Below are positions 36,506 through 46,312 of a stretch of 64,000 bases of DNA, piece after piece. The stretch is from an uncultured Alphaproteobacteria bacterium (lineage in GTDB: Bacteria; Pseudomonadota; Alphaproteobacteria; Micavibrionales; Micavibrionaceae). The stretch's first letter is position 1; each line of letters starts with the position of its first letter. Both the position numbers and the translations under genes were made by a program. The DNA lies in contig CALDTV010000007.1 of assembly GCA_937923625.1 (NCBI GenBank), positions 1 through 64,000 on the forward strand, read 5' to 3'. The notes under the pieces are model-generated. The model saw only the letters and a program-made list of their open reading frames with translations, did not search any database and was not told the DNA's origin.

Positions 36506-37888
36506 TTACTGTCTTAATGGCAAGCTAGTGTTTATACCTTGTCCCGTAAAGGGTAATTGACGCTGCTCTTCTTCACGCTCTTCTAAAAGACGCGGCGTTG
36601 CCGTCACGGCATCTACAAACAAAATACCTAAAGGTGTTCCGGGGGCAACACGTAACATAGGTCTTGTATCATCTACAATCTCATCTAAAATTTCTCCAAC
36701 TTCGGTGGCGGCCTCTTCTAAACCAAGAGCCACTTCTTGATCATCGCTAAGATCATCATTATCCGTCGTTTGTGAGACACTATCCCCTTCAATTGTAATA
36801 GTTGTTCTACCGCTCGTGGCCACGGCTCCCGCAAGCCCTTCAATAAAAGCAGCGGCGGCAGGTAAGGCTATACGGCGCAAATAACGCCTATCAATTTCAG
36901 TGATAACACCCGGCAAACTTGTCGCAGGGTCAATCGCAATTGCACTAATGCTATAATCAATGCCTTCAAGGACAATTGTGTTGAAATCCAACGTTAAGAA
37001 ATTGTAATTTTCTGAAAAACTGCCAATCAAGCGCGCGCCTTTTAAAGGGCCCGTCGCAATTTCAGCCAGTACAGGCCCAGGCGCATCTGTATTCGCTTCT
37101 ATCAAAAGTTGTGCATATTCGATTGTACCTGCCGGCAACAAAATATTGAGATTTTGATTACGGCGCGACGTATTATTTATCCCTAAAGCTTGAGATTGCA
37201 CTTGTGCCTGCGCCAATCTTTCTTCTTCTTGCTGTGCCAGTACTTCAAGGTAATTAATAGGCGTCACACTCTGAACTGAAGGGCCATTAAATGATTGATT
37301 ACCCAAAATTGACTGCATTTGAGTAGACATTGCCTGCGCCATCGCATTCACAGCAATTTCTTTTGGATCAGGGGGCGGGGGCTGTTGTGGTTGTTGCACT
37401 TCGACGCGTTGCGGCTGCTGAGTTTGCTGCTCTTCAATGCGCTGCTCTTGCATCCGACGCCAACGCTCTAATGGGTCTTCTTCTTCTGGCTCTTCAAACT
37501 GTGCTTCAATAGTACCTTTGGAAACGCCCGTTGGAATTGGTAAAACGCTATCGGCGGTGCGAACAGCATCTTCTGTGCGGCGAACATTTTCTTCTTCTAT
37601 ACGTTCAAGATATTCTTGAGATACTTCTGCGCTTCCAGGCGCTTCGGTGACATCACTTCCCCCACTCACGCGCGAGATTGTCTTTTGTTCTTTTTCCCCA
37701 CCGAATAAAATGATCCCGCCAATAAGCAAAGCAAGACCCAAAAGAATGATTCCTATTTTTAAAAAAGGGTTGTTACGCCATAGATCACCAAGCGTTCCCT
37801 TTTCGCTCTCCATATCGCCAAAGCCGTCATCTTCAAAATCTAAATCGGCATCAAAATCATCGTCGAAATCATTATTGTTATCGCTCAT
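36506..37888 (-). CDS. dotG: Dot/Icm core protein DotG/IcmE (VirB10-like)
   Basis: 460 residues: acidic cytoplasmic tail (1-35), membrane helix (about 43-63), a coiled-coil and Gln/Pro-rich linker, and a C-terminal VirB10-like domain. That domain includes LPAGTIEYAQLLIEANTDAPGP, GPLKGARLIGSF and LDFNTIVLEGIDY. DotG spans both membranes and forms the central channel with DotH. Legionella DotG is about 1050 residues because of a large pentapeptide repeat region; this protein lacks it and is near the size of IncI TraO. The start has a GGGAGG site and overlaps dotH by 11 bases. The tail shares the MSDN start and DDFDAD motif with the neighbouring DotF. Confidence 0.88.
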   Translation of the reverse strand: MSDNNNDFDDDFDADLDFEDDGFGDMESEKGTLGDLWRNNPFLKIGIILLGLALLIGGIILFGGEKEQKTISRVSGGSDVTEAPGSAEVSQEYLERIEEENVRRTEDAVRTADSVLPIPTGVSKGTIEAQFEEPEEEDPLERWRRMQEQRIEEQQTQQPQRVEVQQPQQPPPPDPKEIAVNAMAQAMSTQMQSILGNQSFNGPSVQSVTPINYLEVLAQQEEERLAQAQVQSQALGINNTSRRNQNLNILLPAGTIEYAQLLIEANTDAPGPVLAEIATGPLKGARLIGSFSENYNFLTLDFNTIVLEGIDYSISAIAIDPATSLPGVITEIDRRYLRRIALPAAAAFIEGLAGAVATSGRTTITIEGDSVSQTTDNDDLSDDQEVALGLEEAATEVGEILDEIVDDTRPMLRVAPGTPLGILFVDAVTATPRLLEEREEEQRQLPFTGQGINTSLPLRQ

Positions 37889-39059
37889 TTGAAAAATCCC
37901 TCCCAGCTTTCAAATTTGCCCGAACGAAACGGCCATTGTCAGATAAAAGTAAAACAGGCGTTTCTTCTAAAACATAGACATTCATGCCATCCGCAGAAGC
38001 CACAGATTGACTCCACCCTGGGGACAAAAGCGTCAAAGGCGTCCGCACATAAGTTTGTGACCCGATTTTATAAGCGCTTGTCCGCCCATCTGTTCCACCG
38101 ACTTGTAATTTTTCTGCACCATTGGGAACAACACCGTCCAACACACCCATCACAGAAACATTTCCAGCAACAAGCGCGTTACTACTGCTGCCCGTATCAA
38201 TAATTGACGCTTCGGCAAAAGGGCCATATTCAGGAACAATCGCATCAACGCGATATTGCACTTCGTCTTTACTGGTTGAAAGCATGACTGTCACAGGCGT
38301 CTTCAAATTAAGCAGTCGAATAGACATATTCCCGTAAGCGGCAATTGACATCGGTGTAATACGCATAATATTTCCGCCTTCTTCTGGCTCAACCACTTCA
38401 AAATCACCCGCCCAACTAATATCTTGTATTGGCCAAGGCGCGCCTGTCACGTCCAGCATGCTGACTGTCGTAATATGGCCTGTTGCCGTTATCAGTTTTA
38501 TCGGCGCCACGCCAGGATCAAGGGAAATGTTCGCAACGTTAATCTTTGGTGTAGGGACGCCATATGCAGGAGTTTCAGTCGCGCGCTGTGTCTTATCATA
38601 TTCTTGCAATAAAGCTTGAATTTGATCGGGGGTGAGGGGGAAAAGCCCTGTAATGGCCGCATCAAAAGATTCTTGGCGAATTTCCTCCGCCAACTCTTCA
38701 GGCGATTTTTGCTCTAGGTTTTGATTTATTTGGGGCAAATTCAACCCTGCCGCATCTTCATTCACGAAACCAGAATTATAATTTTCTGGGGCACTACGAA
38801 TATTTTCAGAAGGGATTGTCGGCAGAGCATCACTTTCGTTATAAATCACATCTTCTTGGGCTGTTGGCAGCTGCTGTTGCGAAGGCTCTTCTTCCAAAAA
38901 ACTCTCAAGAGTAACCTCTTGTTGCGCCGCAACTTTTTCTATTGGCATAGAAATTAAAAAAGAAGCCACAAAAACCACTGCCGCGATGCAGTGTGTGGTC
39001 CAAAAATTCTCTTTAGTATGAAGACGCAATTTCATCAAAAATAAATACCTTAAAAACAC
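37878..39059 (-). CDS. dotH: Dot/Icm outer-membrane core protein DotH/IcmK
   Basis: 393 residues with an N-terminal export signal (hydrophobic about 25-40, cleavage near VAAQ). The start may instead be the second Met at 39035. After a Gln/Pro-rich region the C-terminal half has the DotH pattern: PIKLITATGHITTVSMLDVTG, PWPIQDISWAG, MSIRLLNLKTPVTVML and a final LSPGW segment. DotH is the VirB9-like protein of type IVB systems, reaching the outer membrane with DotC and DotD and joining DotG. Its place between dotI and dotG is the standard order. Confidence 0.88.
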   Translation of the reverse strand: MFLRYLFLMKLRLHTKENFWTTHCIAAVVFVASFLISMPIEKVAAQQEVTLESFLEEEPSQQQLPTAQEDVIYNESDALPTIPSENIRSAPENYNSGFVNEDAAGLNLPQINQNLEQKSPEELAEEIRQESFDAAITGLFPLTPDQIQALLQEYDKTQRATETPAYGVPTPKINVANISLDPGVAPIKLITATGHITTVSMLDVTGAPWPIQDISWAGDFEVVEPEEGGNIMRITPMSIAAYGNMSIRLLNLKTPVTVMLSTSKDEVQYRVDAIVPEYGPFAEASIIDTGSSSNALVAGNVSVMGVLDGVVPNGAEKLQVGGTDGRTSAYKIGSQTYVRTPLTLLSPGWSQSVASADGMNVYVLEETPVLLLSDNGRFVRANLKAGRDFSNER

Positions 39060-39074
39060 ATAACCATTAAAAAT

Positions 39075-39812
39075 CTAACCTGGGACCGCAATCCATTGTG
39101 CAATTCCAACACCATTCGGGCTCTCTAATCGGGGGACACGAACAATCACAAGCGTTACAATCCATTGATCAGAGCGTTTTTGTGACCCTGATTGATAAGA
39201 CAGCACCAATGGCACCTGAACAACCCATTGATATTGACCATTTTCAACCGATTGAGATTGTAAAACAGGCGCGCCCCTTGGAGCCGCAGAAATAACCTGA
39301 GAATTAGCTTCAATCGATTCAAGGATACGCGCAGATTGTAATGCGCCCGTAAAACTTTCCCAGCCTCTTCGTGTAAAGAAACGTGAAGATTCCTGCAATC
39401 GACGACGATAATCATTAAAACCAAATGTCATAACTTCTGTTGCCGCTTGTGCGACCCAAGACATTAACGCTGGATTACTTAAATTTGGTTGATTAAGCGA
39501 TACCATGGGGATCAGGCGACCATCTTCAGTTGTCGCAAAATAGCGATTCTCTGGCTGATGCACCTTAATAAGGAAAAACATGGCGGCAATTAAGCCAACA
39601 ATGATAAAGCTTTGTATGACTGAGACGCGCAACGCCATGCGATAACCGTCACGATAATATTCATTACGTAGCTGAACTTTACCAAGACCACCCATTTCTT
39701 GGCCGTCAGCCTTTGTTTGCATCACTTTTTTGGGCTTACCACGCGTTGGTTTACGCGGTGCGGGCCTTAAGCTACGTGGTTTTTTTGCCATATCGGAAGA
39801 TGCGTCAGACAT
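39075..39812 (-). CDS. dotI: Dot/Icm inner-membrane protein DotI/IcmL
   Basis: 245 residues: a strongly basic cytoplasmic tail (10-35), a membrane helix (about 62-83) after NEYYRDGYR, and a periplasmic VirB8-like domain with FATTEDGRLIPMVSL and SWVAQAATEVMTFGFNDYR. DotI forms ring-like assemblies at the inner membrane. The NxxYRDxYR string before the helix is typical of IcmL/TraM. It is the first gene of the dotI-dotH-dotG-dotF operon and is divergent from the five-paralogue operon across 283 bases. An AAAAGG ribosome-binding site precedes the ATG. Confidence 0.9.
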   Translation of the reverse strand: MSDASSDMAKKPRSLRPAPRKPTRGKPKKVMQTKADGQEMGGLGKVQLRNEYYRDGYRMALRVSVIQSFIIVGLIAAMFFLIKVHQPENRYFATTEDGRLIPMVSLNQPNLSNPALMSWVAQAATEVMTFGFNDYRRRLQESSRFFTRRGWESFTGALQSARILESIEANSQVISAAPRGAPVLQSQSVENGQYQWVVQVPLVLSYQSGSQKRSDQWIVTLVIVRVPRLESPNGVGIAQWIAVPG

Positions 39813-40095
39813 ATTTATAAAAAGCCTTTTAACAAGCGTTGTTGTATAACAAGTTATAAGATAAACACTTTATAGCGATTTATCAAAATAATCCCATAAA
39901 AACTATCATCTATTGCCAGTTGACCACAAGCCAAGACAATAAGACAAATTCTAACCGATAAAAGAGAAAAATTAAGATCAAATAGCGCTCTTTCTATTTC
40001 GTAATGTGCTTTTTACTGTCAGAATATGATAAAATTTTAAGGATATAGTTTTTTAGGCTATTTTAAAAAGAGTACTTTAAGCAAGAAATTACATT
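39813..40095. promoter_or_regulatory. Divergent control region between dotI and the five-paralogue operon
   Basis: AT-rich gap serving both directions. On the dotI side, GATAAA/TTTATC arms flank a TATAAA (about 39859-39883), similar in design to the icmD promoter palindrome. AATAAGACAAATT lies at 39938-39950, matching the motif upstream of the icmD and dotD operons with one change. Promoters for the rightward operon are not clear. Confidence 0.5.
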
Positions 40096-41871
40096 ATGGC
40101 GTACAGAGCAAACAAACAAACCATTGATATAAAAGCATTTTTATGCTTTTTATTTGTTTTTTGTATTCTATCAACGCCCGTGCATGCGCAACGCGATGAA
40201 GATCAACAAACACAAGATTTGACCCTCACAACTGCGCTCACCAAAGCGCAAGGCCTTGGTAATGCAACATCTATTGATCAAGTTGATGCCTTTAGAGACC
40301 CTAATATTATTCGTGCGTTTCAATATGAGCTAAGAACAAGCACACAGGATGATTATAACCCGAACCGTAACAGTCGTTATGCCGCTGATATGGTTTTACG
40401 CGTCGTAAAAGCGGATATGACGCCGGAAGCTTATGAAGAATTCTTACGGAACGAATATTTTGATTATAATCCTTACCTAAAAATATTTGAGGTGTTGCAG
40501 AACACAAATAGCAGCCTTGCAAGCCTGGTCAGCAATATAGACAGCGATCGTCTAGATTCCCTGATTAGGGAGCTTCGCAATAATGCTGAAGCGGCTAATA
40601 TCGCAACCACAACCGTCCCTATTGGCACCATAGGATCAGGCACATCATGTTCGGCTAGTTGCCCAGCCACTTGTGGTCAATGCCCCACAAAAATTAGGAA
40701 CAACCACGTTGATATTCGCAACCACACATCACAAGAATTTGCAGAACATCGTGATTGGATACGAAAAGAATTTTTCTTAGAAAATATTTTACCCGCGCTG
40801 CAGCTTATGACCGTTCAATTATCAACAACAGCGATGCAGCAAACACAAATTATTGGAACGTTTTTTGATGCCAAGCATCAATTAGAAACACAGCGTATTT
40901 TTCAACAGCTTACAACAAAGGCGCATAAAGATTACCACCCCAGCGAGGGCCTCTGCACAATTGGTACAAATATTCGTTCCTTAGCCGCATCAGAGCGTAA
41001 ATCTAACCTAGTCCATCAAACAATTGCCCAGCGCATGATGGATCGCCAGCTTTTATCTGGAGATGGCTTATCCACCTCTGGCGCTACAAGCGATAGACGA
41101 AGCCGCCTTAAGATGTTTATTGAAAATTTTTGTAATAAAAATGATGGTGGAGGAAGCCTTTTCGCCCTTTGTGAAAATGGCACTGCCGACCCCAAACAAG
41201 TTAATATGGATGTTAATTTTACCGGCGCCGTTGAAGATAAGCTTACGTTAGATATTAATTTTAGCAATAATGGTATCAACCAACTAACACCCGATGAAAA
41301 AAATATATTTTCTCTTGGCGCTAATCTTTTTGCCAACGAAGTTCTACCCAATAATTTAACGGAGGCCGTTTTAGCGAATAGATCTTTACGGCCAACCAGC
41401 ATGGCAAATTATTATTTAGACATCCGCGCCGTGGCTGCAAAAAGAAGCGTAGCGCAAAATTCATTTGCGGCTATCACATCCTTAAAAGCGCAAGGCGACG
41501 ATAGTTCAGCGCCTTTTTTAAAAGCCATCCTGAGGGAAACAGGTATTAACCCCAATGACATTGAAGATCGACTAGGCAAAAAACCAAGTTACTTTGCCCA
41601 AATGGAAGTTTTGACAAAAGACCTTTACCAAAACCCAACTTTTTACGCCAATCTTTACGACAAACCTGTAAATGTCGAACGCAAAGGCGTGGCATTGCAG
41701 GCGATTGAATTAATGCAAGATCGTGATTTATACAAAAGCTTATTAAGAAGCGAAGCGGTTTTAGCAACCCTAGTTGAAACCTTGCTAAGAAGTGAGCACG
41801 ATAGAATATCAAACGAAATAAACGGATTAGACCTAGATGGTGAACGCATTAACACAGCGGGGTCACGATGA
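40096..41871 (+). CDS. Secretion-linked exported paralogue 1 (with extra N-terminal domain)
   Basis: 591 residues with a signal peptide (about 12-31, VHAQ). Residues 35-180 are a helical region found in this member only. A cysteine cluster follows (C185, C189, C193, C196), then the shared core. The core has F-x-x-H-x-x-W at about 215-221, a long helix LQLMTVQLSTTAMQQTQ, the near-invariant IGTFFDAKHQLETQR (253-267) and AHKDYHPSE with C287. In its second half are KPSYFAQMEVLTKDLYQNP and NLYDKPVNVERKGV. No known family is recognised and there are no membrane helices beyond the signal, so it is periplasmic or exported. It begins an operon divergent from dotI and ends in a 4-base overlap (ATGA) with the next paralogue. 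Confidence 0.8.
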   Translation: MAYRANKQTIDIKAFLCFLFVFCILSTPVHAQRDEDQQTQDLTLTTALTKAQGLGNATSIDQVDAFRDPNIIRAFQYELRTSTQDDYNPNRNSRYAADMVLRVVKADMTPEAYEEFLRNEYFDYNPYLKIFEVLQNTNSSLASLVSNIDSDRLDSLIRELRNNAEAANIATTTVPIGTIGSGTSCSASCPATCGQCPTKIRNNHVDIRNHTSQEFAEHRDWIRKEFFLENILPALQLMTVQLSTTAMQQTQIIGTFFDAKHQLETQRIFQQLTTKAHKDYHPSEGLCTIGTNIRSLAASERKSNLVHQTIAQRMMDRQLLSGDGLSTSGATSDRRSRLKMFIENFCNKNDGGGSLFALCENGTADPKQVNMDVNFTGAVEDKLTLDINFSNNGINQLTPDEKNIFSLGANLFANEVLPNNLTEAVLANRSLRPTSMANYYLDIRAVAAKRSVAQNSFAAITSLKAQGDDSSAPFLKAILRETGINPNDIEDRLGKKPSYFAQMEVLTKDLYQNPTFYANLYDKPVNVERKGVALQAIELMQDRDLYKSLLRSEAVLATLVETLLRSEHDRISNEINGLDLDGERINTAGSR

Positions 41872-43169
41872 TGAAAAGATTATTTATTATTTCACTCTTG
41901 CTGGTTTGTTTTTCCGTCACTTTGGGTACGCCCTCCATCTCTTATGCGCAATCATCATGTGGCTCGGCCTGTAATTGTCCGTGTAAGGCAGGTATCGAAA
42001 GCAATCATGAGGATATACGCGAGCGCGCCACAGAAGAATTTGTGCGGCATAAAACATGGATGATTGATGAATTTTTTATTAAACATGTTCAGCCCGCTCT
42101 GGCATTAATGACAGCACAGTTATCTGCATTATCGATGCAGCAAACCCAAATTATTGGAACATTTTTTGATGCAAAGCATCAATTAGAAACCCAGCGTATT
42201 TTTCAAAAACTAATGGCTGATACGCATAAAGATTATCAACCCAGTGAAGGACTTTGTGAGATTGGGACAAATATTCGCTCCTTAGCCGCTTCTGAAAAAA
42301 ATACGGATCTCACCCATGAAGTCTTTGCGGCGTGGATCATGGCGCGGCAAACATTAAACAGCGATGCCGTTGCGGCAGCAGGGCCAGAGTCTGATTTATT
42401 AAGCAGGGTCGATTTGTTCCGCACGACACATTGCCGCAGCGAGGATAATAATGGTGGCTTAGGTTTTCTTTGCGATAAGAAAAATGGCAAAGCTATTCCC
42501 TATAATGCAGCGCGACACAATAAAGATACAGATTTCACCCGAACACTTGAAGCCCAACTGACATTGGATATTGATTTTTCAGGCGCATCCGTCAATACAG
42601 CCACCACTGACACGCAAGATATCTTTGCCCTGACCGCTAATTTATACGGACATACGCCGCCGCCTGTTATACCTGCAAGAGTTTTAGCCACCAAAGAAGG
42701 GTTTCCGCGCGAAGCGGCAACTGATTACATGAATCTGCGGTCTATCATGGCCAAAAGAAGCGTAGCACAAAATTCAATGACCGCCCTCGCGGCTTTAAGA
42801 ACATCAGGTGACCCTGAAGTAGCGCGTTATTTAAAAAAGATTGTCACAGAATTAGGGATCGCAGATAACGAAGTAGAAGATATCTTGGGTGAAAAGCCGA
42901 GCTATTTCGCGCAGATGGAAGTTTTAACAAAGGATCTATACCAAAATCCTACTTTTTATACGGAGCTGTATGACAAGCCAGCGAATGTCACCCGAAAAGG
43001 CACAATGTTAAAAGCCATTCATTTAATGCAAGATCGCGATTTCTTTGAAAGTCAGCTTCGCAGTGAAGCTGTCTTGGCAGTCATCTTAGAGCAAATGCTT
43101 AATGATGAAAATAACCGCGTGAGCAGTGAATTAATAAATCTTCGCCCTGGCGGGGAGGCCGCACAATGA
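41868..43169 (+). CDS. Secretion-linked exported paralogue 2
   Basis: 433 residues: signal peptide (about 4-27, SYAQ), short cysteine cluster (C31, C35, C37, C39), then the shared core directly. The core has F-x-x-H-x-x-W at 58-64, IGTFFDAKHQLETQR at 96-110, HKDYQPSE with C130, and the C-terminal PSYFAQMEVLTKDLYQNPTF and ELYDKPANVTRKG. It is closest to paralogue 1 in the core and lacks its extra domain. Three core cysteines (LC-EIGT, HC-RSED, LC-DKK) are kept as in all five. It overlaps both neighbours by 4 bases, so the genes are translated as a chain. Confidence 0.8.
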   Translation: MMKRLFIISLLLVCFSVTLGTPSISYAQSSCGSACNCPCKAGIESNHEDIRERATEEFVRHKTWMIDEFFIKHVQPALALMTAQLSALSMQQTQIIGTFFDAKHQLETQRIFQKLMADTHKDYQPSEGLCEIGTNIRSLAASEKNTDLTHEVFAAWIMARQTLNSDAVAAAGPESDLLSRVDLFRTTHCRSEDNNGGLGFLCDKKNGKAIPYNAARHNKDTDFTRTLEAQLTLDIDFSGASVNTATTDTQDIFALTANLYGHTPPPVIPARVLATKEGFPREAATDYMNLRSIMAKRSVAQNSMTALAALRTSGDPEVARYLKKIVTELGIADNEVEDILGEKPSYFAQMEVLTKDLYQNPTFYTELYDKPANVTRKGTMLKAIHLMQDRDFFESQLRSEAVLAVILEQMLNDENNRVSSELINLRPGGEAAQ

Positions 43170-44554
43170 TAAGACAATTCTTCACAAGTTTTGCTGTAAT
43201 TATACTTATTAGTTTTTCTTTTGTGAGTGTCCCCACGAGCCAAAGCCATGCCGCATCATGCTCTTCAAACTGTGGTTGTTGTGCACAGGGAATAACCCAA
43301 TGCCAAAGTTTTTGTATTTGCACATCTAATAATCAAACAGGTGATAAAGATACGCCGAGCACGACAATAGGGCATATAACAAAAGAATTTGTTGATCATC
43401 GCGATTGGATGGCAAACACTTTTTTTAAAGATAATACGGCAGGAAACGAGAGAGGCTTACTGGCTTCTTTGCAGTTAATGACGGCGCAGCTTGCCACAAA
43501 TGCCATGCAACAAACCCAAATTATTGGGACGTTTTTTGATGCAAAACATCAATTAGAAACACAACGATTATTTCAACAACTAACGGTTCGCGCACATAAA
43601 GATTATCACCCCAGCGAAGCATTATGCGAGTTTGGGACAATGACTCGCTCCTTAGCCTCTTCATCTAGAAATACTGATTTGTCTTCTTCAATATTTGCCA
43701 AACGCGCGATTGATCGGCAATTATTATCTGGCGGAGGCCTATCGGTAGACGGACGTGAAAGTGACCAAAAAAGCAGATTGGTTCAATTTGTTAAAAAATA
43801 TTGCAACCCCGCCGATAACGCCCGTAACTTAAACTTACTATGTTTAAAATCGGATAATGATAGCGCATTATTTAATAAAGATATTAGCTATACATCAACA
43901 TTAGAAACGCCCAAAACATTAGACGTGGATTTCACATCAACTGGCGCCAATACTAAAACGCCCAAAGAAGAAGCGTTATTTGCCCTTACGGCCAATTTGT
44001 TTGCGCATAATACTTTCCCTTTTGTTTCTAAGGCAAAGTTTTTAACCAATGATGGAAAACCCAATTTAGAAGCAGGCGCCAAAGATTATATGGATGCACG
44101 GGCTGTTATAGCCAAGCGCAGTGTTGCGATGAATAGTATAGCGGCGATTGCGGCGATGAAATCCCAAGGGGATACAGAATCAAGGCCGTTTATTTATGCA
44201 CTCATTGAAGAAATGGGGGGCGATAAAATGACATTGGCGGAGATTGAAAGAGCCATCGGCAAAAAACCTAGCTATTTTGCACAAATGGATGTTTTGACGA
44301 AAAAGCTTTATCAAATGCCCAGCTTTTACGCTGAGCTTTATGATAAGCCAGCGAATGTACTGCGAAAAGATGTGGCGCTTCAAGCCGCCACCTTGATGCA
44401 AAAACGCGACAGCTACCGTAGCTTTTTGCGCAGTGAGATGACTTTAGCAACAATGTTAGAAACGGCATTAATGGTGGAGCAAGAACGCGTCACCAACGAA
44501 GTGCGTAAAGCCCGCCAAATAGGGGGATCAAGAAATTTAGGTGTTGTGAAATGA
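43166..44554 (+). CDS. Secretion-linked exported paralogue 3
   Basis: 462 residues with a signal peptide (about 5-30) and the richest cysteine cluster: C32, C36, C38, C39, C46, C50 and C52. The core carries F-x-x-H-x-x-W at 75-81, IGTFFDAKHQLETQR at 120-134 and AHKDYHPSE with its cysteine at 154. Near the end are KPSYFAQMDVLTKKLYQMPSF and ELYDKPANVLRKD. A small insertion (TAGNERG) precedes the LQLMTAQL helix. The ATG overlaps the previous stop and its own stop overlaps the next start. The even cysteine spacing suggests disulfides or a metal site; function is unknown. Confidence 0.8.
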   Translation: MIRQFFTSFAVIILISFSFVSVPTSQSHAASCSSNCGCCAQGITQCQSFCICTSNNQTGDKDTPSTTIGHITKEFVDHRDWMANTFFKDNTAGNERGLLASLQLMTAQLATNAMQQTQIIGTFFDAKHQLETQRLFQQLTVRAHKDYHPSEALCEFGTMTRSLASSSRNTDLSSSIFAKRAIDRQLLSGGGLSVDGRESDQKSRLVQFVKKYCNPADNARNLNLLCLKSDNDSALFNKDISYTSTLETPKTLDVDFTSTGANTKTPKEEALFALTANLFAHNTFPFVSKAKFLTNDGKPNLEAGAKDYMDARAVIAKRSVAMNSIAAIAAMKSQGDTESRPFIYALIEEMGGDKMTLAEIERAIGKKPSYFAQMDVLTKKLYQMPSFYAELYDKPANVLRKDVALQAATLMQKRDSYRSFLRSEMTLATMLETALMVEQERVTNEVRKARQIGGSRNLGVVK

Positions 44555-45888
44555 TAATAGTCAAAAATAAACAACATAAACTGAAAATCAGGCTGATATT
44601 TTTAAGCTTCTTTATTGCACTCGCCTGCATTTTAACAACGATCCCCAAAACAGCAAACGCAGGCTGTTGCAATCCTTGTGGTAGTAAGTGCTCCTCAAAA
44701 GTAGAAAGCTGTGCCGAAGACGGCTGTGAATGCCAATCAAATGCTGAAACGCCCGTTACAGTCAAACATATTACAAAACAGTTTCTTGATCATCGCGGCT
44801 GGATCATAAATGTTTTTTGGGAAGGCCACGTCTTACCATCAATGATGTTAATGTCAGAGCAAATTACTGCCACCGCCATGCAACAAATGCTTATACTGGG
44901 CACGTTATTTGACGCAAAACATCAATTAGAAACCCAGCGCTTGTTACAAACAATGCAGGCGCAAGCGCATAAGGATTACCACCCCAGCGAAGGCATGTGC
45001 CAGTTTGGAACAACAATACGTTCCCTAGCGGCGTCTGAGCGCAATAGTGACTTAACCCAAATTGGCTTGGCGGCGCGCCACACCCAAAGGCAATTATTAA
45101 GTGGTGACGGAATCAGTAGCGCCGATACTTTTAGCCGCTTGCAGCAATATCGCTCAACATATTGCAACAAAAATGATTTAAGCGGTGGGGCAGCAAATCT
45201 TTGCCAAAATAACGGTGAGGTTAGGATCAACAAAGATGTCAATTACACCGAAACAATTTATAACCAAGGAACACTGGATTTAGATTTTACGGATAACCTC
45301 GTGGAAGGGGATGAGGAAGACGCCCTCTCACTCGCTATTAATCTATATGGTGAACGTCTTGTTGATCCTGTCCTTGAATATAGGCTTGCTGATGAAGATG
45401 GCAGGGTAAACACAATAGGATCAAACGCTTATATGCTAGTGCGTTCGCATGCCGCAAAACGAAGCGTTGCCTATGCTGCTTATGCCGCACAAACGGCGAT
45501 GAAAGCCAAAGGCGAAGAGAATGTAAAGCCCTACCTAGAAGCGATTCTAAAGGAAATGGGCATCAGAGAAAGTGACATTACAGACATGATTGGCGAGCGC
45601 CCAAGCTATTATTCACAAATGGATTTACTAACAAAGAAGCTCTATCAAACACCTAATTTTTACTCTGATCTTTACGATAAGCCCGTCAATATTGATCGTA
45701 AAAATGTCTCTATGCAGGCGATTGGTTTAATGCAAAAACGTGACACATATAGAAGCCAGCTGCGTAGCGAAGCAATCATGTCAGTCTGGCTGGAGACAGC
45801 CTTAAGCGATCAAGAAGCGCTTTACATTAATGAAATTAACAAATTGCAAGATAATACAACTATCCTTCAATTGGAGGGATTAAAGTAG
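44551..45888 (+). CDS. Secretion-linked exported paralogue 4
   Basis: 445 residues: basic start, signal peptide (about 12-37, ANAG), cysteine cluster (C39, C40, C43, C47, C54, C59, C61), then the core. It is the most diverged of the cysteine-bearing members. FF in the motif is changed to LF (LGTLFDAKHQLETQR), the motif F-x-x-H-x-x-W is kept at 78-84, and the end reads RPSYYSQMDLLTKKLYQTPNF and DLYDKPVNIDRKN. It is followed after one base by a small unrelated gene, then the fifth paralogue. Confidence 0.8.
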   Translation: MIIVKNKQHKLKIRLIFLSFFIALACILTTIPKTANAGCCNPCGSKCSSKVESCAEDGCECQSNAETPVTVKHITKQFLDHRGWIINVFWEGHVLPSMMLMSEQITATAMQQMLILGTLFDAKHQLETQRLLQTMQAQAHKDYHPSEGMCQFGTTIRSLAASERNSDLTQIGLAARHTQRQLLSGDGISSADTFSRLQQYRSTYCNKNDLSGGAANLCQNNGEVRINKDVNYTETIYNQGTLDLDFTDNLVEGDEEDALSLAINLYGERLVDPVLEYRLADEDGRVNTIGSNAYMLVRSHAAKRSVAYAAYAAQTAMKAKGEENVKPYLEAILKEMGIRESDITDMIGERPSYYSQMDLLTKKLYQTPNFYSDLYDKPVNIDRKNVSMQAIGLMQKRDTYRSQLRSEAIMSVWLETALSDQEALYINEINKLQDNTTILQLEGLK

Positions 45889-45889
45889 A

Positions 45890-46312
45890 ATGAAAAATAC
45901 AAAAATTATTATCTCCTTGGCATGCCTTATCATCTTATGTGGTGGTTTTTATTTTTTATCTGTGCCCAGTGAAGAGGCACCAAATAAAAAAAGCAAAAAC
46001 TTAACAACCATTAACGCCCAAAGCGATATCAAAGGACAATATCGTTTTTCTTTTGAAGACAATAAAATTATTGACGCTATTTTTACTATTGGAAAAGAAA
46101 ATATTGTTATCAAATTATCAGGCTTAAAATCTCGGCAACCGCTTGGCATCATAACAGGTGGCCGCACGATTCTCTCACCAGTTCCAGCTGATTGGGCAGG
46201 CCGCATTATATTCACATTGCCAAAGGCCACGATTGTTGCTCCCATTTGCCTGTTCTTTAATGATAAAAGCCAAAAATTATGCCACTCTTTTGAAAATAAG
46301 GAGGGCCTATGA
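45890..46312 (+). CDS. Small unknown membrane-anchored protein within the paralogue operon
   Basis: 140 residues with an N-terminal helix (about 5-24) ending in the periplasm, no lipobox, and a beta-rich remainder (QYRFSFED, ENIVIKLSGL, RIIFTLPKATIV) with cysteines at 118 and 129 or so, able to pair. It shows no resemblance to the flanking paralogues and no family I know. One base separates it from paralogue 4 and it overlaps paralogue 5 by 4 bases, so it belongs to the same translated chain. Confidence 0.65.
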   Translation: MKNTKIIISLACLIILCGGFYFLSVPSEEAPNKKSKNLTTINAQSDIKGQYRFSFEDNKIIDAIFTIGKENIVIKLSGLKSRQPLGIITGGRTILSPVPADWAGRIIFTLPKATIVAPICLFFNDKSQKLCHSFENKEGL

